A stretch of 64,000 bases of DNA, taken from contig CAZCTW010000008.1 of the NCBI GenBank assembly GCA_964501905.1, positions 24,544 to 88,543 on the forward strand, written 5' to 3'. Position numbers and translations under genes: made by a program. Under the pieces are notes generated by a model. That model made no database searches, had not been told where the DNA came from, and saw only the letters and a program-made list of their open reading frames with translations. The stretch is from B69-G16 sp964501905. GTDB taxonomy: Archaea; Thermoproteota; Thermoprotei; Thermofilales; B69-G16. Shown one piece after another: positions 26,136 to 35,866 of this stretch (position 1 is its first letter; each line of letters starts with the position of its first letter).

Positions 26136-26570
26136 CTATTCTAAGCTTGTGAAATACGATGTTTGTCTCCTAAATGCTGATAATACCTGGTTTCTTTTCG
26201 ACACTATATCTATTATTTCCTTATCCGTGGTTAGCGGCTTCGCTTTTCTAACTATGCACTGTGCCGAGATGAGTGAATCGAAATAATCTAAGTTATAGGT
26301 GGTGACAAGGTACGTCGCAATTGCCATATCTAACGGCGTTACAGGCTCTATCGTATTAACGTCGATCAGCTTATGCAGTATTAGCCACGTTTTCCTCCTC
26401 TCCTCGCTCTCCAACCCACGTGTCTTCATCAACAAATCAAATTCTATTAGCGAGGCTTGAGAAACGACTCGATCATTGCCTAGGTTTTCGAGGTAGGTTA
26501 TGGCGTTTTCGTGTAGAGGATCCGAAGGTCTAAAATAAGCTATAAGGTAGACAGTGTCAACTATCTCCAT
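26136..26570 (-). CDS. vapC: PIN-domain ribonuclease toxin VapC
   Basis: The 144-residue PIN protein has acidic residues D5, E43, D98 and D116 at the expected spacing (MEIVDTVYLIAYF, SLIEFDLL, YFDSLISAQ, TTDKEI). It would be a site-specific RNase held inactive by the antitoxin. The start overlaps the upstream AbrB-type antitoxin by 14 bases. The final about 18 residues (after SKRNQVL) extend a little beyond the usual domain. Confidence 0.87.
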   Translation of the reverse strand: MEIVDTVYLIAYFRPSDPLHENAITYLENLGNDRVVSQASLIEFDLLMKTRGLESEERRKTWLILHKLIDVNTIEPVTPLDMAIATYLVTTYNLDYFDSLISAQCIVRKAKPLTTDKEIIDIVSKRNQVLSAFRRQTSYFTSLE

Positions 26571-26811
26571 GGCTCACAATCTCCGATAACAGTTTAGAAG
26601 CTTCGTGGTTTTCTTCCTTCCAATCTTTAAACTTATCCTCGAATGCTTTAACGACGCTATCGTATAATTTGTTTAGGATAGTTAGCTCTATCACGTTATC
26701 CTCTCTAACCCTGAGTAGGATTTTACGCTTACCCTTAACACCTAATCTCTGCCTCACTTCCACTGGCAGAACTATTCTACCCCGCTCATCTAAAGTAACC
26801 ACATACTCCAT
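26557..26811 (-). CDS. vapB: AbrB-type antitoxin (VapB)
   Basis: The 84-residue protein begins MEYVVTLDERGRIVLPVEVR, a classic SpoVT/AbrB swapped-hairpin DNA-binding domain. The C-terminal 35 residues form a charged helix that would block the toxin. It precedes vapC with a 14-base overlap. The stretch before it is AT-rich with TATA-like sequence (near 26822-26850), fitting an autoregulated promoter. Confidence 0.88.
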   Translation of the reverse strand: MEYVVTLDERGRIVLPVEVRQRLGVKGKRKILLRVREDNVIELTILNKLYDSVVKAFEDKFKDWKEENHEASKLLSEIVSHGDS

Positions 26812-26880
26812 ATAAACCCACCGATATACTTTATTCCCATCAATATAAATTTTTATAGTAGGCTAATTTTCCCACTTACA

Positions 26881-27093
26881 ATAGGAAAACCCACATCCAA
26901 ATCGGGGTATTCGTTAGCTTGTTTATCGGTATTTGCACTGCCGTCTTACAGCGTAATCTTCGGTTCAGTAGGCATTGACATTCCATGGCCGGAATGGCCT
27001 AGAGATATCTCCTGGTGGTTGGTGGTAATCGGACTCGGCTACCTAGCCGGGCTACTGGTGGCCTTCCTGACGTGGCTAAAGCATAGCTATTAA
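26881..27093 (+). pseudogene. Remnant of a small membrane protein
   Basis: This open frame ends at 27093 and has no start codon in frame. It translates to two hydrophobic segments around the polar stretch IDIPWPEWPRDISWW, ending GYLAGLLVAFLTWLKHSY. The membrane-like composition and codon use suggest the end of a former gene. It lies in the 554-base interval 26812-27365, whose remainder (27094-27365) shows nothing I can support. Confidence 0.4.
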
Positions 27094-27365
27094 TCTATTG
27101 AACTAGCATAGAGATCTCTACAAAAGCCTCCAAGCTCTCTCACATTTCCACCCCGAGAGATTTAAACATCTAATTTCGCAACTGTCAGACGAATGCCCCG
27201 ACGAAGAGATTTAAAGTATACAGAATTATCCCGTAGCCAATGCTACTAAACCTAGCAAAATCTTCCATCGCGTGCAACAACTACAATCAATCGACTATCT
27301 TGAAGCTCACCTTATATTCCGTAAACTTTCCGTATAACCAAATATCGTAACCATTATAGGTTTTA

Positions 27366-27569
27366 TTGGCGATAGTTTTCGGCAATTTTGTAGATTTAGA
27401 AAGTTTCAGAGATATTGATTTAGCAGTATATTCGAGAGGTAAAAGTTTAGATTATTTAGCGAAGCTTGGCGCTGAGTTAGAGCTAGAACTAAAGATACCA
27501 GTGGACATAGTACCCTTGAGAGAATTAGAGCCGAGGTTTAGTGGAAGATACTTAGGAAAAGTATTGTAG
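27366..27569 (+). pseudogene. Truncated MNT-type nucleotidyltransferase
   Basis: The 67 residues include FGNFVDLESFRDIDLAVYSR, which matches the catalytic G-S-x-D-x-D signature of minimal nucleotidyltransferases, although the usual serine is replaced by asparagine. The following KIPVDIVPLRELEPRF is also family-typical. The N-terminal helix of about 30 residues is missing, and a stop codon lies a few codons upstream in frame. Intact members act as antitoxins of HEPN partners, but no HEPN gene follows here. It is most likely an inactive remnant. The 189 bases after it hold no gene. Confidence 0.6.
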
Positions 27570-27758
27570 TGGTGGAGAAGCAGTCAGGATTTCTCTCTAT
27601 AGATATCTCTCTATATTTCTATAGTTTTTTGTCCTGTGTGACTAGTTTAAGATTGTTAAGAATACTGAGTCATAGAATGTTGCTTTTAGGCTTCCGAAGC
27701 TTTCCCACCGCTACACTAATGTTTACTCGTAAGGTATATTAAGGAAGGAATCTTGCGT

Positions 27759-28415
27759 TTAAACATACTTTTTGCAGTTATAGCAGTACCATCTTTTGTA
27801 TTGGGGTATCCAGGTTAGTGGTTTACCACAGCTAGGGCAGAGGGGTGTCTGTGGAGGAGGTGGTGGAGGGGCTCTAGCTTGGGCTCTCGCTTTTTTGCAA
27901 TATTCTGTTATTACTTTGGGCCAGTTTATGCCTCCGAATATTCCTTTGAAGGAGAAGGTTACTCCTCCATAGCCTCCCTCCTCTTTCCATACTATTATGA
28001 CTGAGGGTCTTCCCAGTAGCGGTTTCCTGTGCATTATCTTAACTATAGAGGTTAACGGTATTTTTATTCCTCCAGGATTTTTCTCGTAGTATCTGTATAC
28101 TTCAGGGAGCGATAGTTTTTTCCAGGCGAAAATTTTCCTCCCTAGTCCAAACGGGGTTTTAGCCTCTAATTTTTCGGCTATAAACCCGGTTATGAGCCCC
28201 GAGGTTACGAAGAAGAGGTTGCGATTTGTTAAAACTAGGTATCCTATCTGGTATCCTCTAGCCGTCTGTTCTCCTACAAATTTTATAAATTCTCCAATAT
28301 CGAAGGATTTAGTTGATAATGTTTTATGCCAGAAGGTGGTTTCATAGGCGTAGACGTCTCCTTCTTGACAAATTATATACTCGCCTTGCATACAATAGAT
28401 AACTACATCGTCCAA
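27759..28415 (-). CDS. PH/GRAM-like domain protein with C-terminal zinc ribbon
   Basis: The 218-residue protein has a mostly beta N-terminal part (residues about 1-170). IGYLVLTNRNLFFVTSGLI is the kind of strand pair seen in PH-like or GRAM domains, and later PSVIIVWKEEGGYGG repeats that style. A proline run (about 183-188) separates it from a zinc ribbon with CPSCG and CYNCK, giving four cysteines. No membrane segment is evident. The function is unknown. Zinc-ribbon tails of this kind often mediate protein or nucleic acid contact, which is only a suggestion here. Confidence 0.7.
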   Translation of the reverse strand: MDDVVIYCMQGEYIICQEGDVYAYETTFWHKTLSTKSFDIGEFIKFVGEQTARGYQIGYLVLTNRNLFFVTSGLITGFIAEKLEAKTPFGLGRKIFAWKKLSLPEVYRYYEKNPGGIKIPLTSIVKIMHRKPLLGRPSVIIVWKEEGGYGGVTFSFKGIFGGINWPKVITEYCKKARAQARAPPPPPPQTPLCPSCGKPLTWIPQYKRWYCYNCKKYV

Positions 28416-28582
28416 TAATATAAAATTTCTTTTAAAAAAATTAGGAAAAATAGCTATTTTCTTTTATCCTTATGTATTTGCTTTCTCGTAAATTCTCTTA
28501 TCATCCTTTCTCAGTAGCTAGGTAATAACGAATTTTACAGAATAGCACAATTTTTAAATTCTAAAAGTGTTCTTCCTTTACT

Positions 28583-31500
28583 ATGAACAGCATATCAAGA
28601 GCCTTTCTACTACTCCTACTCATGCTCCCCGTGTACAGCGGCATGCTGACAACTTTTAAGCTGGAAAATCTCACCGTGAAGTACGGCTCGGAAAGCGCCT
28701 ACCTAACGCCCTACGATTTCTTCTACAACGTAGAGGGGGTTGGGCATTACTCCTTTGTAGGTACAGGTTTCGTTCTGGAGGTTTCGGAGGGAGTTGTAAA
28801 GGCGACTTACACCCGGCAAATAAACCAGACAAACCTACGGATCAAATTCTATAGAGAATATGAGAGAGGAAAGGCTTACCTGGAAATACTAGTCAACGGC
28901 TACAACCAGACCCATCCCCTGAGCAGGGGGAGGGGTTTTTCCGAGCTAGAATTCGCTATACCTCCCGGAAGCTTATCCATAACCTTTAAGATATACCCAG
29001 AGGACGGCATAGGAAGCTTAAAAATATCCAGTATATTCGTCGAATTCTTCAATAAAACAACCACCGTCAGCCACACAGCTACATGTCAGCTCAACAATCC
29101 CTACTGCAAACACATAATAGAAACGCCCGTGTTCGAGGGAGAGGGGCTTGTAGAGCTGCCCTCAAACTATAGAAACGTAACGGTAGACGGGAAATCCTCC
29201 ACCAACAAAGTCTACTTTAACGCCTCCACGCCGCACACGATAATAGCGTACACGGAGAATAACCTCAATTTAAAAATAGCATCGGATGGAGTAGAGGATA
29301 GACTGTTTAAACCCGGGAGAAATATTACAATAGAAATATCTCCCCCGGAAAACGGAAGCAGCGCATTCATCCTCCTTAAGAATGGAGAAAAAATAAGAGA
29401 GGAAGAAAGCGGAAAAACCAGCTGGAGTCTCATAGGAGAGCTGGGAGAGTACGAGGCGATAATCGCGTGGAATGGTAGCCTCTACTGCGGATACCAAAGC
29501 GCAAAATTTACGGTAACGGATTTAGACATCAACTATACAATTGAAGGACAGCCTTTAACCGGGCTGCCCCTCCGCCTACAGGTCGAAGTCCGATGGCTAC
29601 ACAACGGCTCGCCCGCCAGAGGAGTACTCGTCAAAGTCGGGGGAGAGGAGGTAATAGCTGAGGACGGCATAGCCGAATTCCAGCTATCCTCCACGAGTCC
29701 CGGCTCTAAAACCTACACTATAGAAGCCCATGTCGTAAACTCTTCTCTCTCAAATACTAAAAATTTCAGCGTTAACTGGATAGGTTTCAAGGTAGACCTG
29801 GTAAACGTCGGAAATGGGACCGTGACAGGGAATAAAATCACGATATTCAACTCCTACGTTACGAAGCTTACCTTTTCTATAGCTTTAACCAACGGAACAG
29901 TGCCAAACGGCCTAGAGGTAGTCCTGGAGGAAACCGGGGAAACCTCCACCGTAACTGATGGAACCTTCTCCTTCACGGTTAGAAGCTTGGAAAACATAGC
30001 CTTGAGCGCTAAAATAGGAGAACATAAAGTGGAGATAGCCCGCTACGATATAACCTACATATACCCTGTGATTAAAGTGCTTCTAGACGATTACTACTTC
30101 CAACTGGGCACAACAGCGGAATTCCAAGTCAAAATAGCCTGGATGCACAATGGAACGCCCATACCCAACGCCGTAGTTCGCATTGGAGACTACGAGACCA
30201 TAGCCGGGAGCGATGGGGTGGCAAACCTCGTCTACGAGGGGGAATTAGGGGAGAATCTAGCAGTTATAGAAGCTGAGGTAGTTCTAGGAGAAGAAAAGAC
30301 GACTATAACTAGGCCTTTAAAGCTGGTCTTCACTTACCTAAATCTCTCCGCGGAAAACGCGTACATAGTAACCATGGGGGAAGAAGCCGTTATCAAAGTG
30401 AAAGTAACGTATGGGCACGACGGAAAACCAGTAAAAGAAGCCACTGTGAAGATAGGAGACGCAACGGAGCTCACGGGAGATGACGGAGTAGCACAGGTAA
30501 CTCTTAGACTCCCCGAGTACGGAGAGTACACGTTCGGCGTAGAAGCCTTCAAGGGAAGACTTAAAACCCTAAAACCTTTAACCGTTAAAATCTACAGAAC
30601 GGAGATAGCCTTAGAGAAGATAACGTCCGACGCCCTAGTCCTCCAGAGGGGAGGAGAATTCCTAGTTTTGGGAGCTCCAACAACCCAGAAAACCCTTAAA
30701 GTATACTTGAAGGGCGAAGCCGACAAGCTAAAACTCGACGGACAAACCGCAGTATCTAGAAACGGAGTATTCGAGTTCAAGATAACCTTCAGCGAAGAGG
30801 TCGGGGTTAGAGAAGAAAAAGTATACGCCGTTAAGGATGGAGTTGAATACCCAATAGCGATCCTGAAGATGGCATCGGTAAAGTTGGAAATAGGCAGAGC
30901 CGAGCTCTACGACAGCAACTCGACCCACTGGACTATCCGAGTACAACTACTCTACGAACCCCTCCACGTACCCGCCCCAAACGTCACAGTTGAAATAGGA
31001 GGAAAAACCGTAAAGACGAGCGCTAAGGGAGAGCTCCTAGCCTCTATAAGCCGACAACCCATAGCTTCTCTAGAAGTAACCTTGGTTGAAGATCCGCTAG
31101 GATTAAAACAGATAGAGAACGGGACAATAGCACGTGTAGAGGAGATAAAGCTAACCTACAAGCTTTCAGGTACAAACCTAAACCCAAAGATAACAGTACA
31201 GACAGAGCCTAAAATAGAAAACCTAAAAATAATATACGATGGAAAAACAGCCCTAACAGACAACACTGGCAAAGCCGTATTAGATTACAAGCCCACGCTC
31301 ACCGTCAGCTGCGACCCATCCCCGCTGGAGAACATAGAAAGGCTATACTACGCTCAGCTGCTAACGGTAAAAGCCCCCCTCTCTCTCGAGGGAAGTCTAA
31401 AAGTCTGGGAGGAAAACGGCGAGATAATAGTTAAAGCCAACATCTCATGCCCACAGCCTATAAGCGTAGAAGACCTCAAAGTAACCCTCATGCTCATAGA

Positions 31501-31780
31501 CCCGGAAAACGGGAAAACCGTGAAAACTTACGGGGAGAAAATAGAAGCCGGGGATAAGCTAGCCATAGAAGAGACCTTCAAAGCCGGAAAGCCCGGCGAG
31601 TATAAAATCTCGATCTCAGCCGAAGCCGCAAACCTAAAATCCTACACCGACACCGTCAAAATAGAAGTGCATAGAAGACAGGGAATTGAAGTTTTTGTTT
31701 TTGTCCTAGCACTAGCGTCTATAGCCATAGTGCTGTACTTGTTTCTAAAGAGGGAAAAAGGAGAAGAGATTGAGTTCTAA
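28583..31780 (+). CDS. Giant surface protein with Ig-like repeats and C-terminal anchor
   Basis: The 1065-residue protein has a signal peptide (about residues 1-20) and one C-terminal membrane helix (about 1043-1058) followed by a charged tail. The body is a chain of beta-sandwich domains. At least three repeats share a pattern: HNGSPARGVLVKVGGEEVI, HNGTPIPNAVVRIGDYETI and HDGKPVKEATVKIGDATEL, each followed by a DG turn. This is the Big/carboxypeptidase regulatory-like Ig type. It has many N-x-S/T sites, fitting glycosylation in an archaeal S-layer setting. It precedes the giant subtilase by 60 bases in the same direction, so the two may be co-expressed. No enzymatic motif is seen. Confidence 0.8.
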   Translation: MNSISRAFLLLLLMLPVYSGMLTTFKLENLTVKYGSESAYLTPYDFFYNVEGVGHYSFVGTGFVLEVSEGVVKATYTRQINQTNLRIKFYREYERGKAYLEILVNGYNQTHPLSRGRGFSELEFAIPPGSLSITFKIYPEDGIGSLKISSIFVEFFNKTTTVSHTATCQLNNPYCKHIIETPVFEGEGLVELPSNYRNVTVDGKSSTNKVYFNASTPHTIIAYTENNLNLKIASDGVEDRLFKPGRNITIEISPPENGSSAFILLKNGEKIREEESGKTSWSLIGELGEYEAIIAWNGSLYCGYQSAKFTVTDLDINYTIEGQPLTGLPLRLQVEVRWLHNGSPARGVLVKVGGEEVIAEDGIAEFQLSSTSPGSKTYTIEAHVVNSSLSNTKNFSVNWIGFKVDLVNVGNGTVTGNKITIFNSYVTKLTFSIALTNGTVPNGLEVVLEETGETSTVTDGTFSFTVRSLENIALSAKIGEHKVEIARYDITYIYPVIKVLLDDYYFQLGTTAEFQVKIAWMHNGTPIPNAVVRIGDYETIAGSDGVANLVYEGELGENLAVIEAEVVLGEEKTTITRPLKLVFTYLNLSAENAYIVTMGEEAVIKVKVTYGHDGKPVKEATVKIGDATELTGDDGVAQVTLRLPEYGEYTFGVEAFKGRLKTLKPLTVKIYRTEIALEKITSDALVLQRGGEFLVLGAPTTQKTLKVYLKGEADKLKLDGQTAVSRNGVFEFKITFSEEVGVREEKVYAVKDGVEYPIAILKMASVKLEIGRAELYDSNSTHWTIRVQLLYEPLHVPAPNVTVEIGGKTVKTSAKGELLASISRQPIASLEVTLVEDPLGLKQIENGTIARVEEIKLTYKLSGTNLNPKITVQTEPKIENLKIIYDGKTALTDNTGKAVLDYKPTLTVSCDPSPLENIERLYYAQLLTVKAPLSLEGSLKVWEENGEIIVKANISCPQPISVEDLKVTLMLIDPENGKTVKTYGEKIEAGDKLAIEETFKAGKPGEYKISISAEAANLKSYTDTVKIEVHRRQGIEVFVFVLALASIAIVLYLFLKREKGEEIEF

Positions 31781-31840
31781 AAATTAGAACTCGAAAACTA
31801 TAATATCTATAAATGTCACTTTTTTGCTCGGGATTTAAAT

Positions 31841-34800
31841 ATGAAAACGAAACAATTAGCAACATTATTAGTAGCTCTTGTTATAGCGCTAACCATATGT
31901 GCCTACACTCCAGTTCCAGCCCCAGCTAACCCGCAATCTCGTAGGAGGCCGATGGCCGAGGTTAGGAGGAAAGCTTTTATAGACCCCGCTCTGTTATCGG
32001 GGGACCCGGACCAGCCTCGGCTAGCCATACTAATGGTCAGGAGCGACTTTGACTATTCAAGGCTGCTACCATACACGAAAATAGCTAGAGGAACGCCCTC
32101 TATCGCAGGCTTCAAGCTAATTAGAGTCCTAATCAAGCCCAAAGACGTCCACGAAATAGCCGAGCTAGACGGAGTAATAGCGATAAAGGCAGACCAGAAA
32201 ATACCATACGAAGACCCAAAACGCCTTATCGACCCCGAAGTAACGAAAAGCAAGGCCGAGCCAACCCTATGGTGGGCAGTCGACATAATAGGCGCCTCTC
32301 AGGTCTGGATCGACTACGGCTACGACGGTTCCGGAGTTAGAATAGCCATAATAGACACGGGCGTAGACTTCGGACACCCCGACCTAGCCCCGGCACAAGC
32401 TAGAAACGCAACCGGCTACCCGCTACACTTCGACGCGGACGCCGCAGGATTAATAAACACAACCCACACGTACACCGACACGGATGCTGATGACCTGCTA
32501 GAGCCTCCTGATGAAGGACCGGAGATAGTATGCGTGTACGATCCCTCCGGCGATATCCTGCACGTAAACATGACCGAGTTTTTAAATCAGCTCGGCGCAA
32601 CGGGAATAAGTATATCTGAGATAGTTGATAACGGCTACAGTTCACAAAGCGGCGACTACCACGTAGGTATACTCCTCTGGGATGGCAGCTATTACGGCTA
32701 CTCGACTTTCGGAGGACAATACATTGTAGTATTCGTAGATAACGGGACCGCGGGCAGGTATGAGGCGGTATTCATAGACTTAAACAACGACAGCAAGATA
32801 GAGTGGGGTAAGGAAGGCCCATTCGACTGGGGCCACAACAACGCTGTAGCGGCTGATTTCGATGAGGATGGGAGTCTCGATATTTCCCTCGGAGCTCTAG
32901 GAGGCTACCTGCTAGACTTCTGGTTTGTAGCCGGCTACTGGGATTCAGACCTAGCCGGGACAATCCTAGAATGGGACTACGAGGGACGCTACGTAATAAT
33001 ACAATACGATTACGTAGGCCATGGAACCCAGTGCGCCTCCGCCGCCGCCGGAAGAGGAACGTACACGGGCCTCATAGGTATTGCCCCCGGCGCCGAGGTA
33101 ATGGGCATAAAAGCCCTCTATATAGGCGATATAATCGAAGCCGAATTGTGGGCCGCCGGCTTTGACTTCACGCCCTTAGGATATTATGGCTATATACCGA
33201 TGTACGGATGGGTTAGCTACGGGGAATGGACCTACAGTGGCGAGCACAAAGCGGATATAATAAGCAATAGCTGGGGAATGTCGACGTGGGCCTATTATAG
33301 CTGGTGGGACTGGTGGTACTGGTATGATGTGTTGAGCGTACTGCAGGACGCCCTAATGCTGCCGGGCATGTTCGACGACGGTTATCCCGGCACGCTAATA
33401 GTCCACGCCGCCGGGAACGGAGGGCCGGGATACGGAACGGTAACCGAGCCAGGCTACTCAATACTGACGCTAACCGTCGGAGCCTCCACCTCATTCCACT
33501 ACCTCTGGATGTTTGGGTATCCCGAGGGCTATGACGGCGCGATAGTCTACTTCTCGGCTAGGGGGCCGACGCCTTTAGGCTTCTCCAAACCCGACGTCGT
33601 CAACATAGGAGAGTGGGCTATGACGGCGGCGCCTATAGGAATAGACTATGATTTCTTCGCTGGCACCAGCCTGGCTACCCCCTTGACGGCTGGAGCCGCG
33701 GCTATCGTAGTACAAGCCTTTGAGGACATTTACGGCCCGGACTGGGTTCCTCTAGTTATTAAAAATGTGTTGATGAACTCGGCGGACGACCTTAAAGAGG
33801 AACCCTTCAGCCAGGGCGCCGGTAGGGTAAACGTCTACAAAGCGGTGAAGCTACTTTCAGGAGAGGGGGGAGCCTACGTAGTCAGTGAGTATAGCTGGGA
33901 AAACGCCTTAGAAGCAATAGAGGAAGCTTGGGCGGCAGCCCTAGACCAACTTGGTTTGAATCTAGGTTTGTCAGGCTCTATACCCAGCGCGGACTATGTT
34001 TTCAGTGCTGGTGGTTTGGGCAGCTGGTATGGAGGCATGCTGAAGGCGGGCGAGAGGAAGAGCGGATTGATATACGTAGAGAATCCCTCAGCTACGACGA
34101 CTAAAACTTACAGGGTTAGAGTGTTCACCTATAAGCTTTCAAGAGCGGCGGAGTTCAGGGCGGAAGTACAGCCGTCTACGGACGATGTAGAGCGTACATT
34201 CTTCGTCCTGCCCAGGTTTATACCCGATAGGAGGGTAGTTATCACAGTTAGCCACGACATATCCAGTTTCTACGATGGAAACCGGTTCCTCCTCTTCCTA
34301 TACGACTGGATAGACTACGACGGGGACGGCGAAGTAGACTTCCCCGACGAAGTCCACAGAATAGTAGACGACCAGTGTGAAGGAAACGTCCACATGGTAA
34401 CCGTAGACAGCTCGCTAATCAAGGGTAAGCCATTGCTCGTATTCAGGAGATACAACTATATGGGCTCGGACGTTATAAGGGTTGGTATAAGGGTTGAAGA
34501 GTGGGAGGAGTATACTCCGCCGTGGCTTAGAATATCCTCGAATGCTCTGACTATAGGCCCTGATGACGCAGAAGAGGTTGAAATCACGGCTATCGCGTTG
34601 CCTGGTATGGTTGGGCCGTATGAAGCGTTTATCGAGGTAGTGGATGTGGATACTGGCTTTAGGACGCTGATGCCCGCGTCTTTCGTCGTCGTGCCGCACG
34701 TGAGGTATGAGAGGACGAAGCTCCCCTACATTATCCACGCGAGCGCTTACTCGAGGATGATGCCGTACGACGTGTTCAGGGTTAGGGGCTTATACGACTG

Positions 34801-35539
34801 GGGATGGCGCTACGAGACCGGAGATTGGCGCTTGTTAAGCTTCTCGGTTGAAGACCCTGACGACCATATAGTAGCTATAAAGGCCACGATCGACTGGGTA
34901 TCCAAAAAGACTGACATAAACCTCTACGCCTTGGGCGGCCACGGAATTATATGGGATATGGGAGGCCTAGGCTATGCAGGATATGGAATATATAATTGGG
35001 AAACTAGGACCGGAACCAGCTCGGAGTATGTCTGGATATGGGATGGAGGCGGCTACGAGCTATGGTTATGGGATTGGTCGTACTACTACTGGACTGTTAC
35101 GGCTAGGAAGCGCGCCATACTATTACACAACGTGCTGTTAGGCGCTAATATGCCGAGCCCAGATTCGCACTATGGCATACTCGAGCCATACACGGTGAGG
35201 CTCGACTTCTACAAGACCTACTTTAGCGGAGGCTACGACGAGATATACGCTCCGAGGTTCGTCGAAGTTTACGCGGATCCCGGGCAAGTAGTTATCATAG
35301 AGTTGACCTTCGAGTCTAGCGAGCCCATAGAAGTGACGCTAAACCCGGCTTCGTATGATGATTTACCGCCAGCTAACTTGCCGATGACGTTTACCGTGGA
35401 TGGAAAAGTCACTGTCCCGATAGAAATAGAAGTGCCCGACGATACTCTGCCAGGTACTTACTGGGCGGACGTCGAGGTACAGCTAGGCGATATGCCCTAC
35501 TCGTTCTACTGCTGGATAGGCGTAACCATCGGCGACTAG
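31841..35539 (+). CDS. Giant secreted subtilisin-like serine protease
   Basis: The 1232-residue protein has a signal peptide (about residues 1-28), a propeptide-like region (about 40-125) and a subtilase domain. The catalytic triad is D172 (IAIIDTGVDFGHPD), H394 (DYVGHGTQCASA) and S610 (FFAGTSLATPLTAGA), with oxyanion asparagine N526 in HAAGNGG. Asp and His are 222 residues apart, compared with about 32 in subtilisin, so a large domain rich in D, Y and G is inserted between them. The region 475-500 is strikingly rich in W and Y. The C-terminal half (620-1232) is beta-rich and ends with no membrane anchor. It probably degrades proteins at the cell surface and may dock to the Ig-like surface protein encoded just before. 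Confidence 0.92.
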   Translation: MKTKQLATLLVALVIALTICAYTPVPAPANPQSRRRPMAEVRRKAFIDPALLSGDPDQPRLAILMVRSDFDYSRLLPYTKIARGTPSIAGFKLIRVLIKPKDVHEIAELDGVIAIKADQKIPYEDPKRLIDPEVTKSKAEPTLWWAVDIIGASQVWIDYGYDGSGVRIAIIDTGVDFGHPDLAPAQARNATGYPLHFDADAAGLINTTHTYTDTDADDLLEPPDEGPEIVCVYDPSGDILHVNMTEFLNQLGATGISISEIVDNGYSSQSGDYHVGILLWDGSYYGYSTFGGQYIVVFVDNGTAGRYEAVFIDLNNDSKIEWGKEGPFDWGHNNAVAADFDEDGSLDISLGALGGYLLDFWFVAGYWDSDLAGTILEWDYEGRYVIIQYDYVGHGTQCASAAAGRGTYTGLIGIAPGAEVMGIKALYIGDIIEAELWAAGFDFTPLGYYGYIPMYGWVSYGEWTYSGEHKADIISNSWGMSTWAYYSWWDWWYWYDVLSVLQDALMLPGMFDDGYPGTLIVHAAGNGGPGYGTVTEPGYSILTLTVGASTSFHYLWMFGYPEGYDGAIVYFSARGPTPLGFSKPDVVNIGEWAMTAAPIGIDYDFFAGTSLATPLTAGAAAIVVQAFEDIYGPDWVPLVIKNVLMNSADDLKEEPFSQGAGRVNVYKAVKLLSGEGGAYVVSEYSWENALEAIEEAWAAALDQLGLNLGLSGSIPSADYVFSAGGLGSWYGGMLKAGERKSGLIYVENPSATTTKTYRVRVFTYKLSRAAEFRAEVQPSTDDVERTFFVLPRFIPDRRVVITVSHDISSFYDGNRFLLFLYDWIDYDGDGEVDFPDEVHRIVDDQCEGNVHMVTVDSSLIKGKPLLVFRRYNYMGSDVIRVGIRVEEWEEYTPPWLRISSNALTIGPDDAEEVEITAIALPGMVGPYEAFIEVVDVDTGFRTLMPASFVVVPHVRYERTKLPYIIHASAYSRMMPYDVFRVRGLYDWGWRYETGDWRLLSFSVEDPDDHIVAIKATIDWVSKKTDINLYALGGHGIIWDMGGLGYAGYGIYNWETRTGTSSEYVWIWDGGGYELWLWDWSYYYWTVTARKRAILLHNVLLGANMPSPDSHYGILEPYTVRLDFYKTYFSGGYDEIYAPRFVEVYADPGQVVIIELTFESSEPIEVTLNPASYDDLPPANLPMTFTVDGKVTVPIEIEVPDDTLPGTYWADVEVQLGDMPYSFYCWIGVTIGD

Positions 35540-35707
35540 ATTTAAAATTTTAATATTTTTGTTTTTATATGATTCTGCCTAATAGTCTTCTCGGCATGTA
35601 TAGCCCGGCGTAGTAGGGGAGAACGTATGAGAAGATGAAGTTGTGCTCGCTGAGTTTTGGAATGTTTGCAGGTTGAGGATTAGGGATGAGCTGGATAGTT
35701 TATTTTT

Positions 35708-35824
35708 ATGCTTAAGCTAGATGAGCTCGTTGGGGTTTATAGGGTTTTGGATTCGCCGAATTTAAGATATGTTATGGTCGGCGTTATAGCCGTATTCTTT
35801 GTGAGTGGTAGGGCTATCCGATAA
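35708..35824 (+). pseudogene. Short remnant resembling a nucleotidyltransferase N-terminus
   Basis: A 38-codon frame encodes MLKLDELVGVYRVLDSP and then LRYVMVGVIAVFFVSGRAI. This looks like the first strand and glycine loop of the MNT/GrpB-like nucleotidyltransferases (pattern RYVxVGGxAV). The active-site aspartates that should follow are missing. It lies in the 327-base gap between the subtilase and tyrS, where I see no other gene. Confidence 0.35.
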
Positions 35825-35828
35825 TAAG

Positions 35829-35845
35829 CATAAAAATTTAAAGTT
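35829..35845 (+). promoter_or_regulatory. TATA-like box of tyrS
   Basis: An AT-rich box (AAAAATTTAAAG) lies 23-36 bases before the ATG at 35867. This spacing predicts a transcription start at or next to the ATG and therefore a leaderless message, which favours that ATG over the TTG 15 bases upstream. Confidence 0.45.
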
Positions 35846-35866
35846 GCTATTTTGCTATTCTCTCTT

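Noticed and set aside
26557..26811. Reading the AbrB gene as a general transition-state regulator
   Set aside because: The overlap with vapC and the charged C-terminal tail identify it as an antitoxin.
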